From Lachnospiraceae bacterium (lineage in GTDB: Bacteria > Bacillota > Clostridia > Lachnospirales > Lachnospiraceae): DNA of 35,238 nt. The position numbers were made by a program, and so were the translations under genes. The DNA is taken from positions 1 through 35,238 of the forward strand of contig JAILIS010000026.1 of NCBI GenBank assembly GCA_024695145.1, given 5' to 3'. Every line of letters starts with the position of its first letter. The stretch's first letter is position 1. Below are positions 14,597 to 22,342 of this stretch, in pieces. Under the pieces are notes generated by a model, which did no database searches, had not been told where the DNA came from, and saw only the letters and a program-made list of their open reading frames with translations.

Positions 14597-15580
14597 ATGA
14601 AATCAACGAAAAAAACGACATTATTTATCTTATGTCTTCTTATAAGCTCTTTATGTCTGCCGGGTTGTAATGTAAACATCCGATTGAATGATCCGGGATC
14701 ACAGCCGGTGATCGAATACAGTGATGATGAATACCCGCTTGAGAGAAACGGGATAGAACTGTATCTTTCCAGATTTTCCGTAAAGGATGAACAGCCTGAA
14801 AAAAATATCCTGCTTATCCATGGCGTAACATATTCTTCACATGAGTTTGACATAGATTACCGGGACTACAGCCTTGTGAGAGCACTTGCGAGAGAGGGAT
14901 ACGGTGTCTGGAGGCTTGATATAGCAGGATTCGGACGCTCGCAGGAAGTTGAAAACGGGCTTCTTCCGGATTCTGATTATGCGGCGGAGGATATCAATGC
15001 CGCAGTCGAGAAGATCGTAGAAGTTTCGGGCCAGCAGAAGATCGATGTGCTCGGTTGGAGCTGGGGCACTGTGACAGTAAGCAGATTTGCCGCAGATCAT
15101 AATGAACATATAAATAAGCTCATATTGTATGCCCCCATTTTATGCGGTATTGGCAAATATGATGTAAAAGAGCCGTTCCATCATAACACATGGGAGCATG
15201 CGGCGGATGATTTTCAGAAGGATGAGCAGGGGAATATAGATCATTCCACCGTAGATCCGGCTGTTGTTGAGATGTTTTGCTCGAGCTGCTGGCATTATGA
15301 CGGGGATTCCAGCCCTAACGGCGGGAGGAAAGACGTGTGCGTTGATGGTTCCGAGCGCCTTATCGATCTGAACAGGATCACAGTTCCCACGTTGGTAATA
15401 TGCGGAGACAAAGACCCGTATCTTGATTATGATCTTGTAAATGACTCACTTAAGCATCTGCCGGATGGATCAAAACTTGAGATAATAGAAGGCGGATCGC
15501 ATGTTGTATATATTGAAAAGAACTGTTATCGGCTGTTTCAGGATAAGTTATTGGATTTTTTGGAATCCGATACTGTCTGA
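14597..15580 (+). CDS. Lipoprotein alpha/beta hydrolase
   Basis: This is a 327-residue protein. A lipoprotein signal peptide ends in the lipobox LCLPGC (Cys24), so it is anchored outside the cell. The alpha/beta-hydrolase fold is clear: oxyanion strand ILLIHGVTYSS (71-81), nucleophile elbow GWSWG with Ser155, acid Asp271 or Asp273 in ICGDKDPY, and His302 in GGSHVV. The insert at about 185-255 is the lid and has several Cys residues. An esterase or lipase role is likely and the substrate is unknown. The start at 14597 is chosen for GAAGGA 6 bp upstream and for the signal peptide. It precedes the metallo-beta-lactamase gene by 19 bp. Confidence 0.85.
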   Translation: MKSTKKTTLFILCLLISSLCLPGCNVNIRLNDPGSQPVIEYSDDEYPLERNGIELYLSRFSVKDEQPEKNILLIHGVTYSSHEFDIDYRDYSLVRALAREGYGVWRLDIAGFGRSQEVENGLLPDSDYAAEDINAAVEKIVEVSGQQKIDVLGWSWGTVTVSRFAADHNEHINKLILYAPILCGIGKYDVKEPFHHNTWEHAADDFQKDEQGNIDHSTVDPAVVEMFCSSCWHYDGDSSPNGGRKDVCVDGSERLIDLNRITVPTLVICGDKDPYLDYDLVNDSLKHLPDGSKLEIIEGGSHVVYIEKNCYRLFQDKLLDFLESDTV

Positions 15581-15599
15581 CTGATATTGGGAGGGTGAT

Positions 15600-16703
15600 A
15601 TGGCAGAAGCAATCAGGATCAATGATGATACATGGCGTTTTGAGGATGACAGTGTAAGATTTTTTCTTTTATGCGGAACGAATAAGGCCGCTCTTATCGA
15701 TACCGGAATGAATACGCCCAACGCCAGGGAAATGGCAGAAGGGCTTACTGCTCTTCCGATCGTTCTGATCAATACCCATGCCGATCCGGATCATATATCC
15801 GGGAACGGCGCTTTTGAAGAGTTTTATATGAGTCCCGCTGAGGAGGATAACTATAGGCATAATGGAGGCAGAGGAAAAATCATACCGGTAAAAGAAGGGG
15901 ATGAGATCGAACTTGGCAACAGGACGCTTCGGATCATAGACATTCCGGGACATACACCCGGAAGCATAGCTATCATGGACGAGAAATACAGAGTCCTGAT
16001 CAGCGGGGATTCAGTTGAAGATGGAAATATTTTCATGTTCGGTCCCTACAGGAATATCGATCTGTATATCGAAAGTTTAAAGCACCTGTTGCAGTATGAC
16101 GGACAGTTTGATGAAGTATATGCAATGCACGGATCGATCCCGGTAAAGCCGGAAATTGTCGGGCAATTGATCGAGGGGGCTGTGCAGATAAAGAATAAGA
16201 AGGTAACGGGAAAAAGGATCGATCTGTGGGGAAAGGACGTATTGTTATACAAGTTCCCGTATGCCGGGTTCCTGCTGGGAATGAAAGAGTATAAGTTTTA
16301 CGGCTGGGAGAGTGCCGACATAAAAGACGGGAGGGGGCTTACCCCGAGAGATTATTATGATCTTCTCGAAAATATCTGGGCGGAAGATACGTGCGCTCCG
16401 CGCCTTAGAAAAGACTGGAGAGAAGATAACAAAACGCTCGGGCAGTGCTCCATCACGGCATTTATCATGCAGGACATATATGGCGGCAAGGTGTACGGGA
16501 TACCGAGAAGCGGCGGGACATTCCATTGTTTTAATGACGTGGACGGATGCGTATTTGACCTTACAAGTGAGCAGTTTAAAGGTGAAAAGCTCGAGTATAC
16601 AGGCTGCCCGGAACAGTTTCGGGAAGTGCATTTTGCAAAGGAAGAAAAAAGGCTGAGATACGAGCTTTTAAAGGAAAGGCTGGAAAAGGTTATCGTGACA
16701 TGA
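15600..16703 (+). CDS. Metallo-beta-lactamase-fold hydrolase fused to a YunG-like domain
   Basis: This 367-residue cytoplasmic protein has two parts. Residues 1-205 are an MBL-fold hydrolase with metal ligands in NTHADPDHISG (His60, Asp62, Asp64, His65), IPGHTPGS (His118), ISGDS (Asp137) and MHGSIP (His177). The HxDxDH variant is common in this superfamily. Residues 250-367 resemble small stand-alone YunG-type proteins (DLLENIWAEDTCAPRLR, TLGQCSITAFIMQDIYGG, VFDLTSEQF, EQFREVHFAKEEKR). They carry a conserved Cys283, and possibly a Cys/His active site in a papain/NlpC-like fold (inference). GGGAGGGTGAT precedes the ATG. Confidence 0.82.
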   Translation: MAEAIRINDDTWRFEDDSVRFFLLCGTNKAALIDTGMNTPNAREMAEGLTALPIVLINTHADPDHISGNGAFEEFYMSPAEEDNYRHNGGRGKIIPVKEGDEIELGNRTLRIIDIPGHTPGSIAIMDEKYRVLISGDSVEDGNIFMFGPYRNIDLYIESLKHLLQYDGQFDEVYAMHGSIPVKPEIVGQLIEGAVQIKNKKVTGKRIDLWGKDVLLYKFPYAGFLLGMKEYKFYGWESADIKDGRGLTPRDYYDLLENIWAEDTCAPRLRKDWREDNKTLGQCSITAFIMQDIYGGKVYGIPRSGGTFHCFNDVDGCVFDLTSEQFKGEKLEYTGCPEQFREVHFAKEEKRLRYELLKERLEKVIVT

Positions 16704-16719
16704 GTGTGACAAATTCGTA

Positions 16720-16728
16720 TGATATAAT
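16720..16728 (+). promoter_or_regulatory. Extended -10 promoter upstream of the ATPase/STAS chimera
   Basis: TGATATAAT carries the TGN extension and a perfect TATAAT at 16723-16728. No good -35 is present at standard spacing. The leader to the ATG at 16788 would be about 53 nt and ends with GAGGAG. Confidence 0.45.
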
Positions 16729-16787
16729 AAGTATCATAATGGATATATTTACAGATGGCGTATCAATGCCAGAGTTGAGGAGTAGAA

Positions 16788-17387
16788 ATGGCAGAGTTGA
16801 CAAGGCTTGAATATAAATTGAATGATGAGGCAATAGTTAAGATAACGGATTTCATGGAAACATGGCTGACCGATCATAAGATCCAAAGCAAAAACCGTAC
16901 TGTGTTCATGCTGGAATCAATGCTTCTCGACATTGAGGCCCACTCAACACAGGAGCTGGATGTAACTCTCAGGATAGTCAGAAAACTTGGAAAAAGATCA
17001 ATAAAGATCACTTATGGTGGAGATGCGTATAATCCTTCCCAAAATGAAGAAGGAGGTCCTCTTACCAGGTTCTTTCTGGAAGAAATGGGATTTACTCCGA
17101 CATGGAGTTACGAAAACAAAACAAATGAGCTTGTTCTTGAGATTCCCGCAAACCGGCTGAAGGAAGAAACTATTCTTCTTATATCCTTTCTGGCGGCGAT
17201 GCTCATTCTGGAGCTTAAAGAACTGAAATATGTTTCCTCGGCAGGCTTGCGGGAATTACTTGAACTGCAACAGATCATGAATAATCAGGGTGAAATGGTC
17301 ATTAAAAATCCCTCCCAGGCGATAATGGATGTACTTGAAGTATCCGGATTCAGCATGTTCATGAATATTGAATCCGATCAGGCTTAG
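16788..17387 (+). CDS. HATPase-like/STAS chimera (probable deletion fusion)
   Basis: This 199-residue protein has two unrelated halves. Residues 1-120 resemble the GHKL-like N-terminal domain that in Lachnospiraceae precedes DAACS (DctA/GltP) dicarboxylate symporters. The evidence is the N-box-like FMLESMLLDIEAH, then LGKRSIKITYGGDAYNP, LTRFFLEEMGFTPTWSYE and TNELVLEIP, followed by a short hydrophobic piece (TILLISFLAAMLI) that looks like the first membrane segment of the missing transporter. Residues 143-199 are the second half of a STAS anti-anti-sigma domain (LILELKELKYVSSAGLRELL with the regulatory Ser, then GEMVIKNPSQAIMDVLEVSG). The STAS N-terminal strand is absent. An in-frame deletion joining a transporter gene to a downstream STAS gene explains it best. 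Confidence 0.65.
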   Translation: MAELTRLEYKLNDEAIVKITDFMETWLTDHKIQSKNRTVFMLESMLLDIEAHSTQELDVTLRIVRKLGKRSIKITYGGDAYNPSQNEEGGPLTRFFLEEMGFTPTWSYENKTNELVLEIPANRLKEETILLISFLAAMLILELKELKYVSSAGLRELLELQQIMNNQGEMVIKNPSQAIMDVLEVSGFSMFMNIESDQA

Positions 17388-17400
17388 TAGGGGAATTTGT

Positions 17401-18417
17401 ATGGAAAGCAAGACATATTACAGTAAGAAACTGATACTGATGCTGGCAGCTGCAAGTGTGATAACACTTTGTGGATGCGGTTCGAAAAGCGGATCCGAAG
17501 AGATAAAACAGCCGGAGAATGTCATTGAGTTTGAAACACCGGAAGTTACAGCTGTTACACCGGAACCTGCAAAGGACGAAAAGCCGGAGGAAACAACCGA
17601 ACCTGCAGAGCAGACCGGAAGAGAAGACGGCGAAAGGTTTGAAGAGACCATAATACTTGAAGGCATGGAAGAGACCGTAAAGTATGAGCATGTAAAAGAT
17701 ACCGCCTTAGGCTTTGAGATGGACTATGACTATGAATCGTTTACACGGCAGAAAGAGGCGGACTGCGAAAAGTTTATTTCGGTGTATGACGATCCTGAAG
17801 ATCCGCAAAACTACCTTACGATATCGCATGTACCTGAGAGCGCCGATCTGGCGGAAGAGGCCGTAAGCACGGAATTATCCGAAACATACGAGGTGATCAG
17901 GGAAAACCGCACACTTGAGAAAGCGGGCAGCTGTGTTGTGATCGATGCATCTGCCGATAAGGGCGGTGAAACGATGCCCGACCGGCTGCAGGCAGTATAT
18001 ATCATACCTGCAGGATCCGGAAGTATTGTCGCAAGGGCAAATTATGTGGCTGAGGCGGCCGAAGGCTTTGGAAGACGGTTTTCTTATATGCTTGATACAC
18101 TGTCAGTCACAGGACAGACGGAGACGGGAAAGATCACGAAAGAACAGGCGGTTGAAGCGATAAAGAAGTACTGCCTTGCCAACAATCCGGATCTTGAAGC
18201 CATCAGCGGATCTGATGAGCATACGGTATATTGGGATGCATCATTATCTGATTCGGGCGAGATAGTTGTCCTGTACAGATCTTACACCGGAGCGCAGATC
18301 CGCTATTATATTAACCCGGAAACGGGAGAGGCGTATACCACGGAGCTTGTCCCCGGCATAATCGATGAAGAACAAAAGACGGATGAAACACTTAATGTAA
18401 ATGATTATCTGAAATGA
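17401..18417 (+). CDS. Lipoprotein of unknown function
   Basis: This 338-residue protein has a lipoprotein signal peptide (lipobox TLCGC, Cys26). A linker rich in Pro, Glu and Thr follows (30-85). A first domain (about 90-240) includes YEHVKDTALGFEMDYDYESF. A C-terminal domain begins at about 247 (ITKEQAVEAIKKYC, then ISGSDEHTVYWDASLSDSGE, IRYYINPETGEAYTTELVPG); its strand pattern recalls PepSY-like modules but the match is weak. The ATG at 17401 is preceded by AGGGG and lies 13 bp after the chimera gene, so the two may be co-transcribed. No function is assigned. Confidence 0.78.
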   Translation: MESKTYYSKKLILMLAAASVITLCGCGSKSGSEEIKQPENVIEFETPEVTAVTPEPAKDEKPEETTEPAEQTGREDGERFEETIILEGMEETVKYEHVKDTALGFEMDYDYESFTRQKEADCEKFISVYDDPEDPQNYLTISHVPESADLAEEAVSTELSETYEVIRENRTLEKAGSCVVIDASADKGGETMPDRLQAVYIIPAGSGSIVARANYVAEAAEGFGRRFSYMLDTLSVTGQTETGKITKEQAVEAIKKYCLANNPDLEAISGSDEHTVYWDASLSDSGEIVVLYRSYTGAQIRYYINPETGEAYTTELVPGIIDEEQKTDETLNVNDYLK

Positions 18418-18484
18418 GGTATGGATAAAGATAAGCGCTATGATACCGAGTTAAGGGGCCTGAAAGTCCGGCTCAGATAGGAAG

Positions 18485-19624
18485 ATGAAGATAACAGTAC
18501 TCATGGATTCGTTCAAAGGAAGTCTTACCTCGAGGGAGGCCGGAGAGGCTGTCAAGGCGGGAATAGAAGCGTCCCGGGCGGATGTATCGGTATTTCCGTT
18601 TGCGGACGGCGGAGAAGGAACACTTGATGCGTTTCTTGCAGCCGACAAGGGAAGCAGGAGAGTTACCATACCGGTATCTGACCCGATCGGAAGAGTGATC
18701 CGCGGATGTTACGGAATATTATCCGACGATACGGTCGTCATTGAGACAGCTCAGTCGGCGGGACTGAATCTTCTTTCGGAAGATGAGCGCGATCCGATGC
18801 ATACAACAACAAAGGGTGTAGGGCAGTTTTTGCGGCACGCCATCGATAGGGGATACAGACGTTTTATCATTGCTCTCGGCGGCAGTGCTACAAATGACTG
18901 CGGTCTGGGAATGTTAAAGGAATTAGGCCTTGTTGTGTCGGATGCCGAGGGAGAACCTGTCGGGGACGGTGCAGCAGGTCTGTCAAAAGCCGTATCGATA
19001 GATGACAGTAAGCTTTTACCGCAGATAAAGGAGTGCGAGATCACCCTCGCATGTGATGTCGAAAACCCCTTATGCGGACCGAACGGCGCCAGCTGTGTAT
19101 TTGCCCCTCAAAAAGGCGCTGCCCCCGAAGATGTCGAGAAGATGGATGAGTGGATGAGACATTTTTCGGAGGTGGTAAAAAAGCTTTATACTCATGCTGA
19201 CGCGGATGCAGAAGGAGCCGGTGCGGCAGGTGGCCTCGGTTATGCCTTCCGGACATTTTTCAATGCGAAGATGCAGCCCGGAGCCGTCATACTTATAGAG
19301 AGAACGGATATCGAAAGCAGGATAGCGGAATCGGACCTTGTGATCACGGGAGAAGGCCGCATGGACGCCCAGACGGCCATGGGAAAAGCTCCTGCAAGGA
19401 TAGCTCAGCTTGCCAAGCGATATGGGAAGCATGTAATAGCCATAGCCGGGTGTGCCGGTGACGGATATGAAAAGTGCAAAGAGGCCGGTATTGATGAGAT
19501 CTATTTTGCAACACCTGATGACATGGAATTAAGCAAAGCCATGAATAGAGATACTGCCGTTGCAAATATTAAGAGCACAGTGTGGGAGGTTATGAGAAAA
19601 AATGGCGTGGAACAGCATTACTGA
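18485..19624 (+). CDS. glxK: Glycerate kinase
   Basis: This is a 379-residue GlxK/GarK-family enzyme (type II glycerate kinase), which phosphorylates D-glycerate with ATP and feeds glycolysis. Motifs seen are the N-terminal DSFKGSLTSREA, FPFADGGEGT (37-46), the ALGGSATNDCGLGML nucleotide/substrate loop, the acidic ACDVENPLCGPNGA and the C-terminal LVITGEGRMDAQTAMGKAP. Length is normal (370-385). A TAGGAAG site directly abuts the ATG. The next gene starts inside its last 23 bp. The 67 bp before it hold nothing but a 19-codon frame without support. Confidence 0.93.
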   Translation: MKITVLMDSFKGSLTSREAGEAVKAGIEASRADVSVFPFADGGEGTLDAFLAADKGSRRVTIPVSDPIGRVIRGCYGILSDDTVVIETAQSAGLNLLSEDERDPMHTTTKGVGQFLRHAIDRGYRRFIIALGGSATNDCGLGMLKELGLVVSDAEGEPVGDGAAGLSKAVSIDDSKLLPQIKECEITLACDVENPLCGPNGASCVFAPQKGAAPEDVEKMDEWMRHFSEVVKKLYTHADADAEGAGAAGGLGYAFRTFFNAKMQPGAVILIERTDIESRIAESDLVITGEGRMDAQTAMGKAPARIAQLAKRYGKHVIAIAGCAGDGYEKCKEAGIDEIYFATPDDMELSKAMNRDTAVANIKSTVWEVMRKNGVEQHY

Positions 19625-19946
19625 AAATGTGATAGAAGACGTTAAGACAGACAGGAAAAGTGCCAAAGGTATCGAAAAATACATGATCTCAAAGAAAGCC
19701 ATATACTTTGAGGGAAAGTATCTGCCCATATCGCAGATACGATCCGTCAGTATCCATGACAGTACATATTACCCTCATTGCTGTTGCGGCCGGGGAATTC
19801 CGGTCAAGAAACTCAAGATAGAGTACGGAGCCGAGAAACCGCTGATCCTGATGTTTGAGAGTGAAAAGAATGCCAACGGTTTCATGCAAGCGGTTACTGT
19901 TCGGCTCGAGCCTTCTTTTTCTTCTTCAGAACAATCACTCCGATGA
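19602..19946 (+). CDS. Small hypothetical protein with a PH-like strand pattern
   Basis: This 114-residue protein overlaps glxK by 23 bp in another frame. Residues 15-90 look like real protein (KGIEKYMISKKAIYFEGKYL, PISQIRSVSIHDS, then VKKLKIEYGAEKPLILMFES) with alternating strands like small PH-like proteins. CCC at residues 59-61 is notable. The last residues (SFSSSEQSLR) lie in a 53-bp overlap with the convergent gene and look random, so the gene may have lost its original stop. The function is unknown. Confidence 0.55.
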   Translation: MAWNSITENVIEDVKTDRKSAKGIEKYMISKKAIYFEGKYLPISQIRSVSIHDSTYYPHCCCGRGIPVKKLKIEYGAEKPLILMFESEKNANGFMQAVTVRLEPSFSSSEQSLR

Positions 19947-20346
19947 CAATGAATATTCCTCCCGCAAGGAGAGACACAATACCGAATTTGATATCGTCCT
20001 TTCCGGTCTTGGAGATCCCTTCAATGTACATATGTGACCAGGTTTGCGGTTCATAGCGGATCTCAACGGAATTTCCGAGGCCGAGATCCTTCTTTGTTTC
20101 AACTGTCAAGGTCTTATCGAAATCTTCGATCGTATAATCGATCGTCGAGACAAATTCTGATCCGTTTTGCTTAACGTCGGAGATGACACCGGTTGTCGTT
20201 TCCGTGCACTTGGCATTTTTGGCGTCTGTCTGACGGCTTATCCCAAAGATAAAATACAATCCGAATACCGCAAGGATAATCCCTACAACTATAGAGGAAA
20301 GGTGCCAGTTCTGCATCTGGAAGTTTCTCTGTGATCTGCTGCTCAT
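19894..20346 (-). CDS. Small two-span membrane protein (DUF3592-like)
   Basis: This is a 150-residue membrane protein. One segment at about 16-37 (LSSIVVGIILAVFGLYFIFG) and one at 121-141 (FGIVSLLAGGIFIVIGVIVL) flank an extracytoplasmic beta-rich part with TTTGVISDVKQNGSEFVSTI and VEIRYEP. This is the layout of DUF3592 proteins. The tail is Lys-rich. An AGGAGGT site and a plausible promoter (20377-20404) precede it, so it is probably monocistronic. The function is unknown. Confidence 0.75.
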   Translation of the reverse strand: MSSRSQRNFQMQNWHLSSIVVGIILAVFGLYFIFGISRQTDAKNAKCTETTTGVISDVKQNGSEFVSTIDYTIEDFDKTLTVETKKDLGLGNSVEIRYEPQTWSHMYIEGISKTGKDDIKFGIVSLLAGGIFIVIGVIVLKKKKKARAEQ

Positions 20347-20376
20347 ATATGACCTCCTTTTCTAAAACCCAACACT

Positions 20377-20404
20377 ATCCTATGATAACATAAGCATCTG
20401 TTAA
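20377..20404 (-). promoter_or_regulatory. Candidate promoter for the DUF3592-like gene
   Basis: On the minus strand TTAACA (20399-20404) is separated by 16 bp from TAGGAT (20377-20382). The leader would be about 25 nt. It lies in the 68-bp gap after the MerR gene. Confidence 0.4.
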
Positions 20405-20414
20405 AGGACAAGGC

Positions 20415-21227
20415 TTACGCATTTATCGGGACCGCATATTCGTAGCAGTAATCCTCGGCTTTGTAATGCGCCCCTGCATATGCGCCGATATGCATTATGA
20501 TCCTGGCGGGACCTGAAGGAGAAAGATTTCGCCCTTCGATCTCCGCCCGGAGTTTATCACCAAGCGTCGGAATAACGGAATAGTTCCCGAAAAAAATGAT
20601 GGAAAAAGCCAAAGTTTCAGGGAAGAACCGGATATCGGGATCCGAAGGCGTGTCGGGTGCAACAGGTACGCAGAAGATGTAAGAAATCCCTGAAACAGCC
20701 GCATCTTTCCATACTGTGCCTTTATCTATAACGGCGAATAAAGGCTCGCTGCCAAGCAGTTGATAGCCCTTCTCCACGCATTTCTCATGAATAAGATAGT
20801 TATGTTTCACAGCTTCTTCCATCGAGTAAAAGGTGCACTCCGAACAAAAGCACTTTTGGGCCGGAAGCTTCACAACGGAGCCCGATACTCTTCGGTCATG
20901 ATCATGATGATACTCGTATTCATCCAGGAACCTTTGCATCAATTCCAGCTTTTGTCGATGGGATCTTATGAACTCTTCACTGTCCGTGCGTTCGAAATAA
21001 ACGTCCACGATCTCTTTTTTTGATAAACCGACATTCTGCATCTTCTGAAACTGTCCTATGGCCGTTATGTTCTTCAGATCGTAATAACGGTAACCGGTAT
21101 TCGAATTGACCCGGTATGGTGTAAGAAAACCTATCTCCTCCAAACGGAACAGCGATGTACGGCTGATCCCGCAGGCACGGCAGACTTCCGCACTTGTGAA
21201 CAGCCTTCGTTTTTCTGCAAAAATCAT
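20415..21227 (-). CDS. MerR-family transcriptional regulator with a GyrI-like effector domain
   Basis: This 270-residue protein has an N-terminal MerR winged helix (residues 8-75: LFTSAEVCRACGISRTSLFR, then RLEEIGFLTPYRVNSNTGYRYYD). A coiled-coil helix (about 85-110) follows, then a C-terminal domain of the GyrI/BmrR ligand-binding kind (150-270, ending CYEYAVPINA). CFCSEC at about 138-143 might bind metal. MerR proteins twist promoters with over-long spacers, and exactly such a site (21248-21278) lies in the divergent gap. The likely target is therefore the lipoprotein gene at 21356 (inference). Confidence 0.87.
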   Translation of the reverse strand: MIFAEKRRLFTSAEVCRACGISRTSLFRLEEIGFLTPYRVNSNTGYRYYDLKNITAIGQFQKMQNVGLSKKEIVDVYFERTDSEEFIRSHRQKLELMQRFLDEYEYHHDHDRRVSGSVVKLPAQKCFCSECTFYSMEEAVKHNYLIHEKCVEKGYQLLGSEPLFAVIDKGTVWKDAAVSGISYIFCVPVAPDTPSDPDIRFFPETLAFSIIFFGNYSVIPTLGDKLRAEIEGRNLSPSGPARIIMHIGAYAGAHYKAEDYCYEYAVPINA

Positions 21228-21247
21228 TGGTTTTTTCCTTCATTCGC

Positions 21248-21278
21248 TTGACTTTACCATATATGGTAATGATTTAAT
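21248..21278 (+). promoter_or_regulatory. MerR-type promoter: 19-bp spacer filled by a perfect palindrome
   Basis: TTGACT (21248-21253) and TTTAAT (21273-21278) are 19 bp apart. Inside the spacer lies the perfect 16-bp palindrome TTACCATATATGGTAA (21254-21269). A 19- or 20-bp spacer with a centred dyad is the hallmark of MerR-activated promoters. Transcription would run right into the lipoprotein gene at 21356 with a leader of about 70 nt. Confidence 0.72.
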
Positions 21279-21355
21279 GATAATGAGTTATTTTGATCGA
21301 GTCAAGGAGATATGTTCATTCCTGTAAGGATTGCTTAATAGAAGGAGGACTATAA

Positions 21356-22180
21356 ATGAGTAAAAAGATCAGAAGGATGATTGAGAGTATTTTTCTCGTA
21401 ATGCTTTGTGCAGGTATTATGACGGGATGCGGCAAAAAAGAAGAACCTGTGGCTGCCCAGCCGGAAGAAGCGCAAGAGTATTACGACGAAGCGGAGCCTG
21501 AGGAGATTGAAGAAGTCGAAGAATATGAATACGTTGAAGAAGAGCCCGAGGAGATAAAGGAAGACGAATCCAAGCCCGAAGAGGATACAAAGGATTCAGG
21601 CAGTTTAAGCAACGACGAGATAGTTGAACTGGCAAAGAAACACAGCGGTGCTCCGGTTGCTGAACTTGATCAGGTAATGGATAATGGAAATCTGTTTATC
21701 CATTTATATGAAGACATGGGAGATCATACGGCTACTATCGACTGGTATGAGATAGATCCCAAAACTCTTAAAGGTACTAATTTTGAAGGTGAGGCAGTAG
21801 ATCTTTCAACAGTAAGTGCTCCTACAGCAGATGCTTCCGCCGGTGAAGGTGACGCAGGAGAAGGTGTCGTTATTGCTGACGGTGAATATGTTACTGATGA
21901 AGAATATAAGGGAGAACTGTCTGCTGACGGAAAGACCATGACAATCACAACGGCTCTTTCGGAATTCGTGAACAGCCCTTCACCTACATATCCGAAACAG
22001 ACTTATGTATTCACAGTGTCGGATTCCTGTAAGTGTGTGGAGATGCAAGAGGACGTAATAGAGAGTTCATTCTTTGATAAAAAGGATCTTATAAGCGACT
22101 TTCTGGAAGGACTGAGCGGACTGCCTATTACTCTGACGTTTAAAAACAATGAACTTGTAGAGATCATGTTCTCTTCGTAA
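21356..22180 (+). CDS. Lipoprotein with a very acidic linker, probable MerR target
   Basis: This 274-residue protein has a lipoprotein signal peptide (lipobox IMTGC, Cys25). A Glu/Tyr/Asp-rich linker spans about 30-75. A domain at 80-165 (SNDEIVELAKKHSGAPVAEL, then LFIHLYEDMGDHTATIDWYE) resembles a motif seen in other Lachnospiraceae lipoproteins. A C-terminal beta domain ends KNNELVEIMFSS. A GAAGGAGG site precedes the ATG. The MerR-type promoter upstream suggests induction by the effector of the adjacent regulator. The function is unknown. Confidence 0.8.
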   Translation: MSKKIRRMIESIFLVMLCAGIMTGCGKKEEPVAAQPEEAQEYYDEAEPEEIEEVEEYEYVEEEPEEIKEDESKPEEDTKDSGSLSNDEIVELAKKHSGAPVAELDQVMDNGNLFIHLYEDMGDHTATIDWYEIDPKTLKGTNFEGEAVDLSTVSAPTADASAGEGDAGEGVVIADGEYVTDEEYKGELSADGKTMTITTALSEFVNSPSPTYPKQTYVFTVSDSCKCVEMQEDVIESSFFDKKDLISDFLEGLSGLPITLTFKNNELVEIMFSS

Positions 22181-22193
22181 TACAAATGAGTAA

Positions 22194-22221
22194 TTGACGT
22201 CGCGCATATTTATGATACTAT
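22194..22221 (+). promoter_or_regulatory. Promoter upstream of the first DUF6273 gene
   Basis: TTGACG (22194-22199) is separated by 16 bp from TACTAT (22216-22221). TGA just before the -10 gives an extended -10. The start would be near 22228, so the transcript meets the hairpin at 22252-22292 before the start codon. Confidence 0.5.
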
Positions 22222-22251
22222 TATTGTAGTTTGATATTGTTATATGGGAAT

Positions 22252-22292
22252 GCCCGTTGCATCGATCCCTTATATTGATGTTCGGGCTTTTT
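22252..22292 (+). terminator. Intrinsic terminator, possibly an attenuator in the DUF6273 gene leader
   Basis: GCCCG (22252-22256) pairs with CGGGC (22283-22287), with CATC/GATG as an inner stem, followed by TTTTT (22288-22292). It could end the upstream lipoprotein transcript. Because a promoter lies between that gene and the hairpin, it would also stop early transcripts of the DUF6273 gene, leaving an RNA of about 65 nt. Confidence 0.6.
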
Positions 22293-22342
22293 CATTGCCA
22301 TGTGAGTGGCTCTGGGCAGGGCCGGAAAGGGTGAGCAAAGGT

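Noticed and set aside
18421..18480. 19-codon frame before glxK
   Set aside because: Only a weak GAGGT close to its ATG and no recognisable sequence; too little to support a gene.
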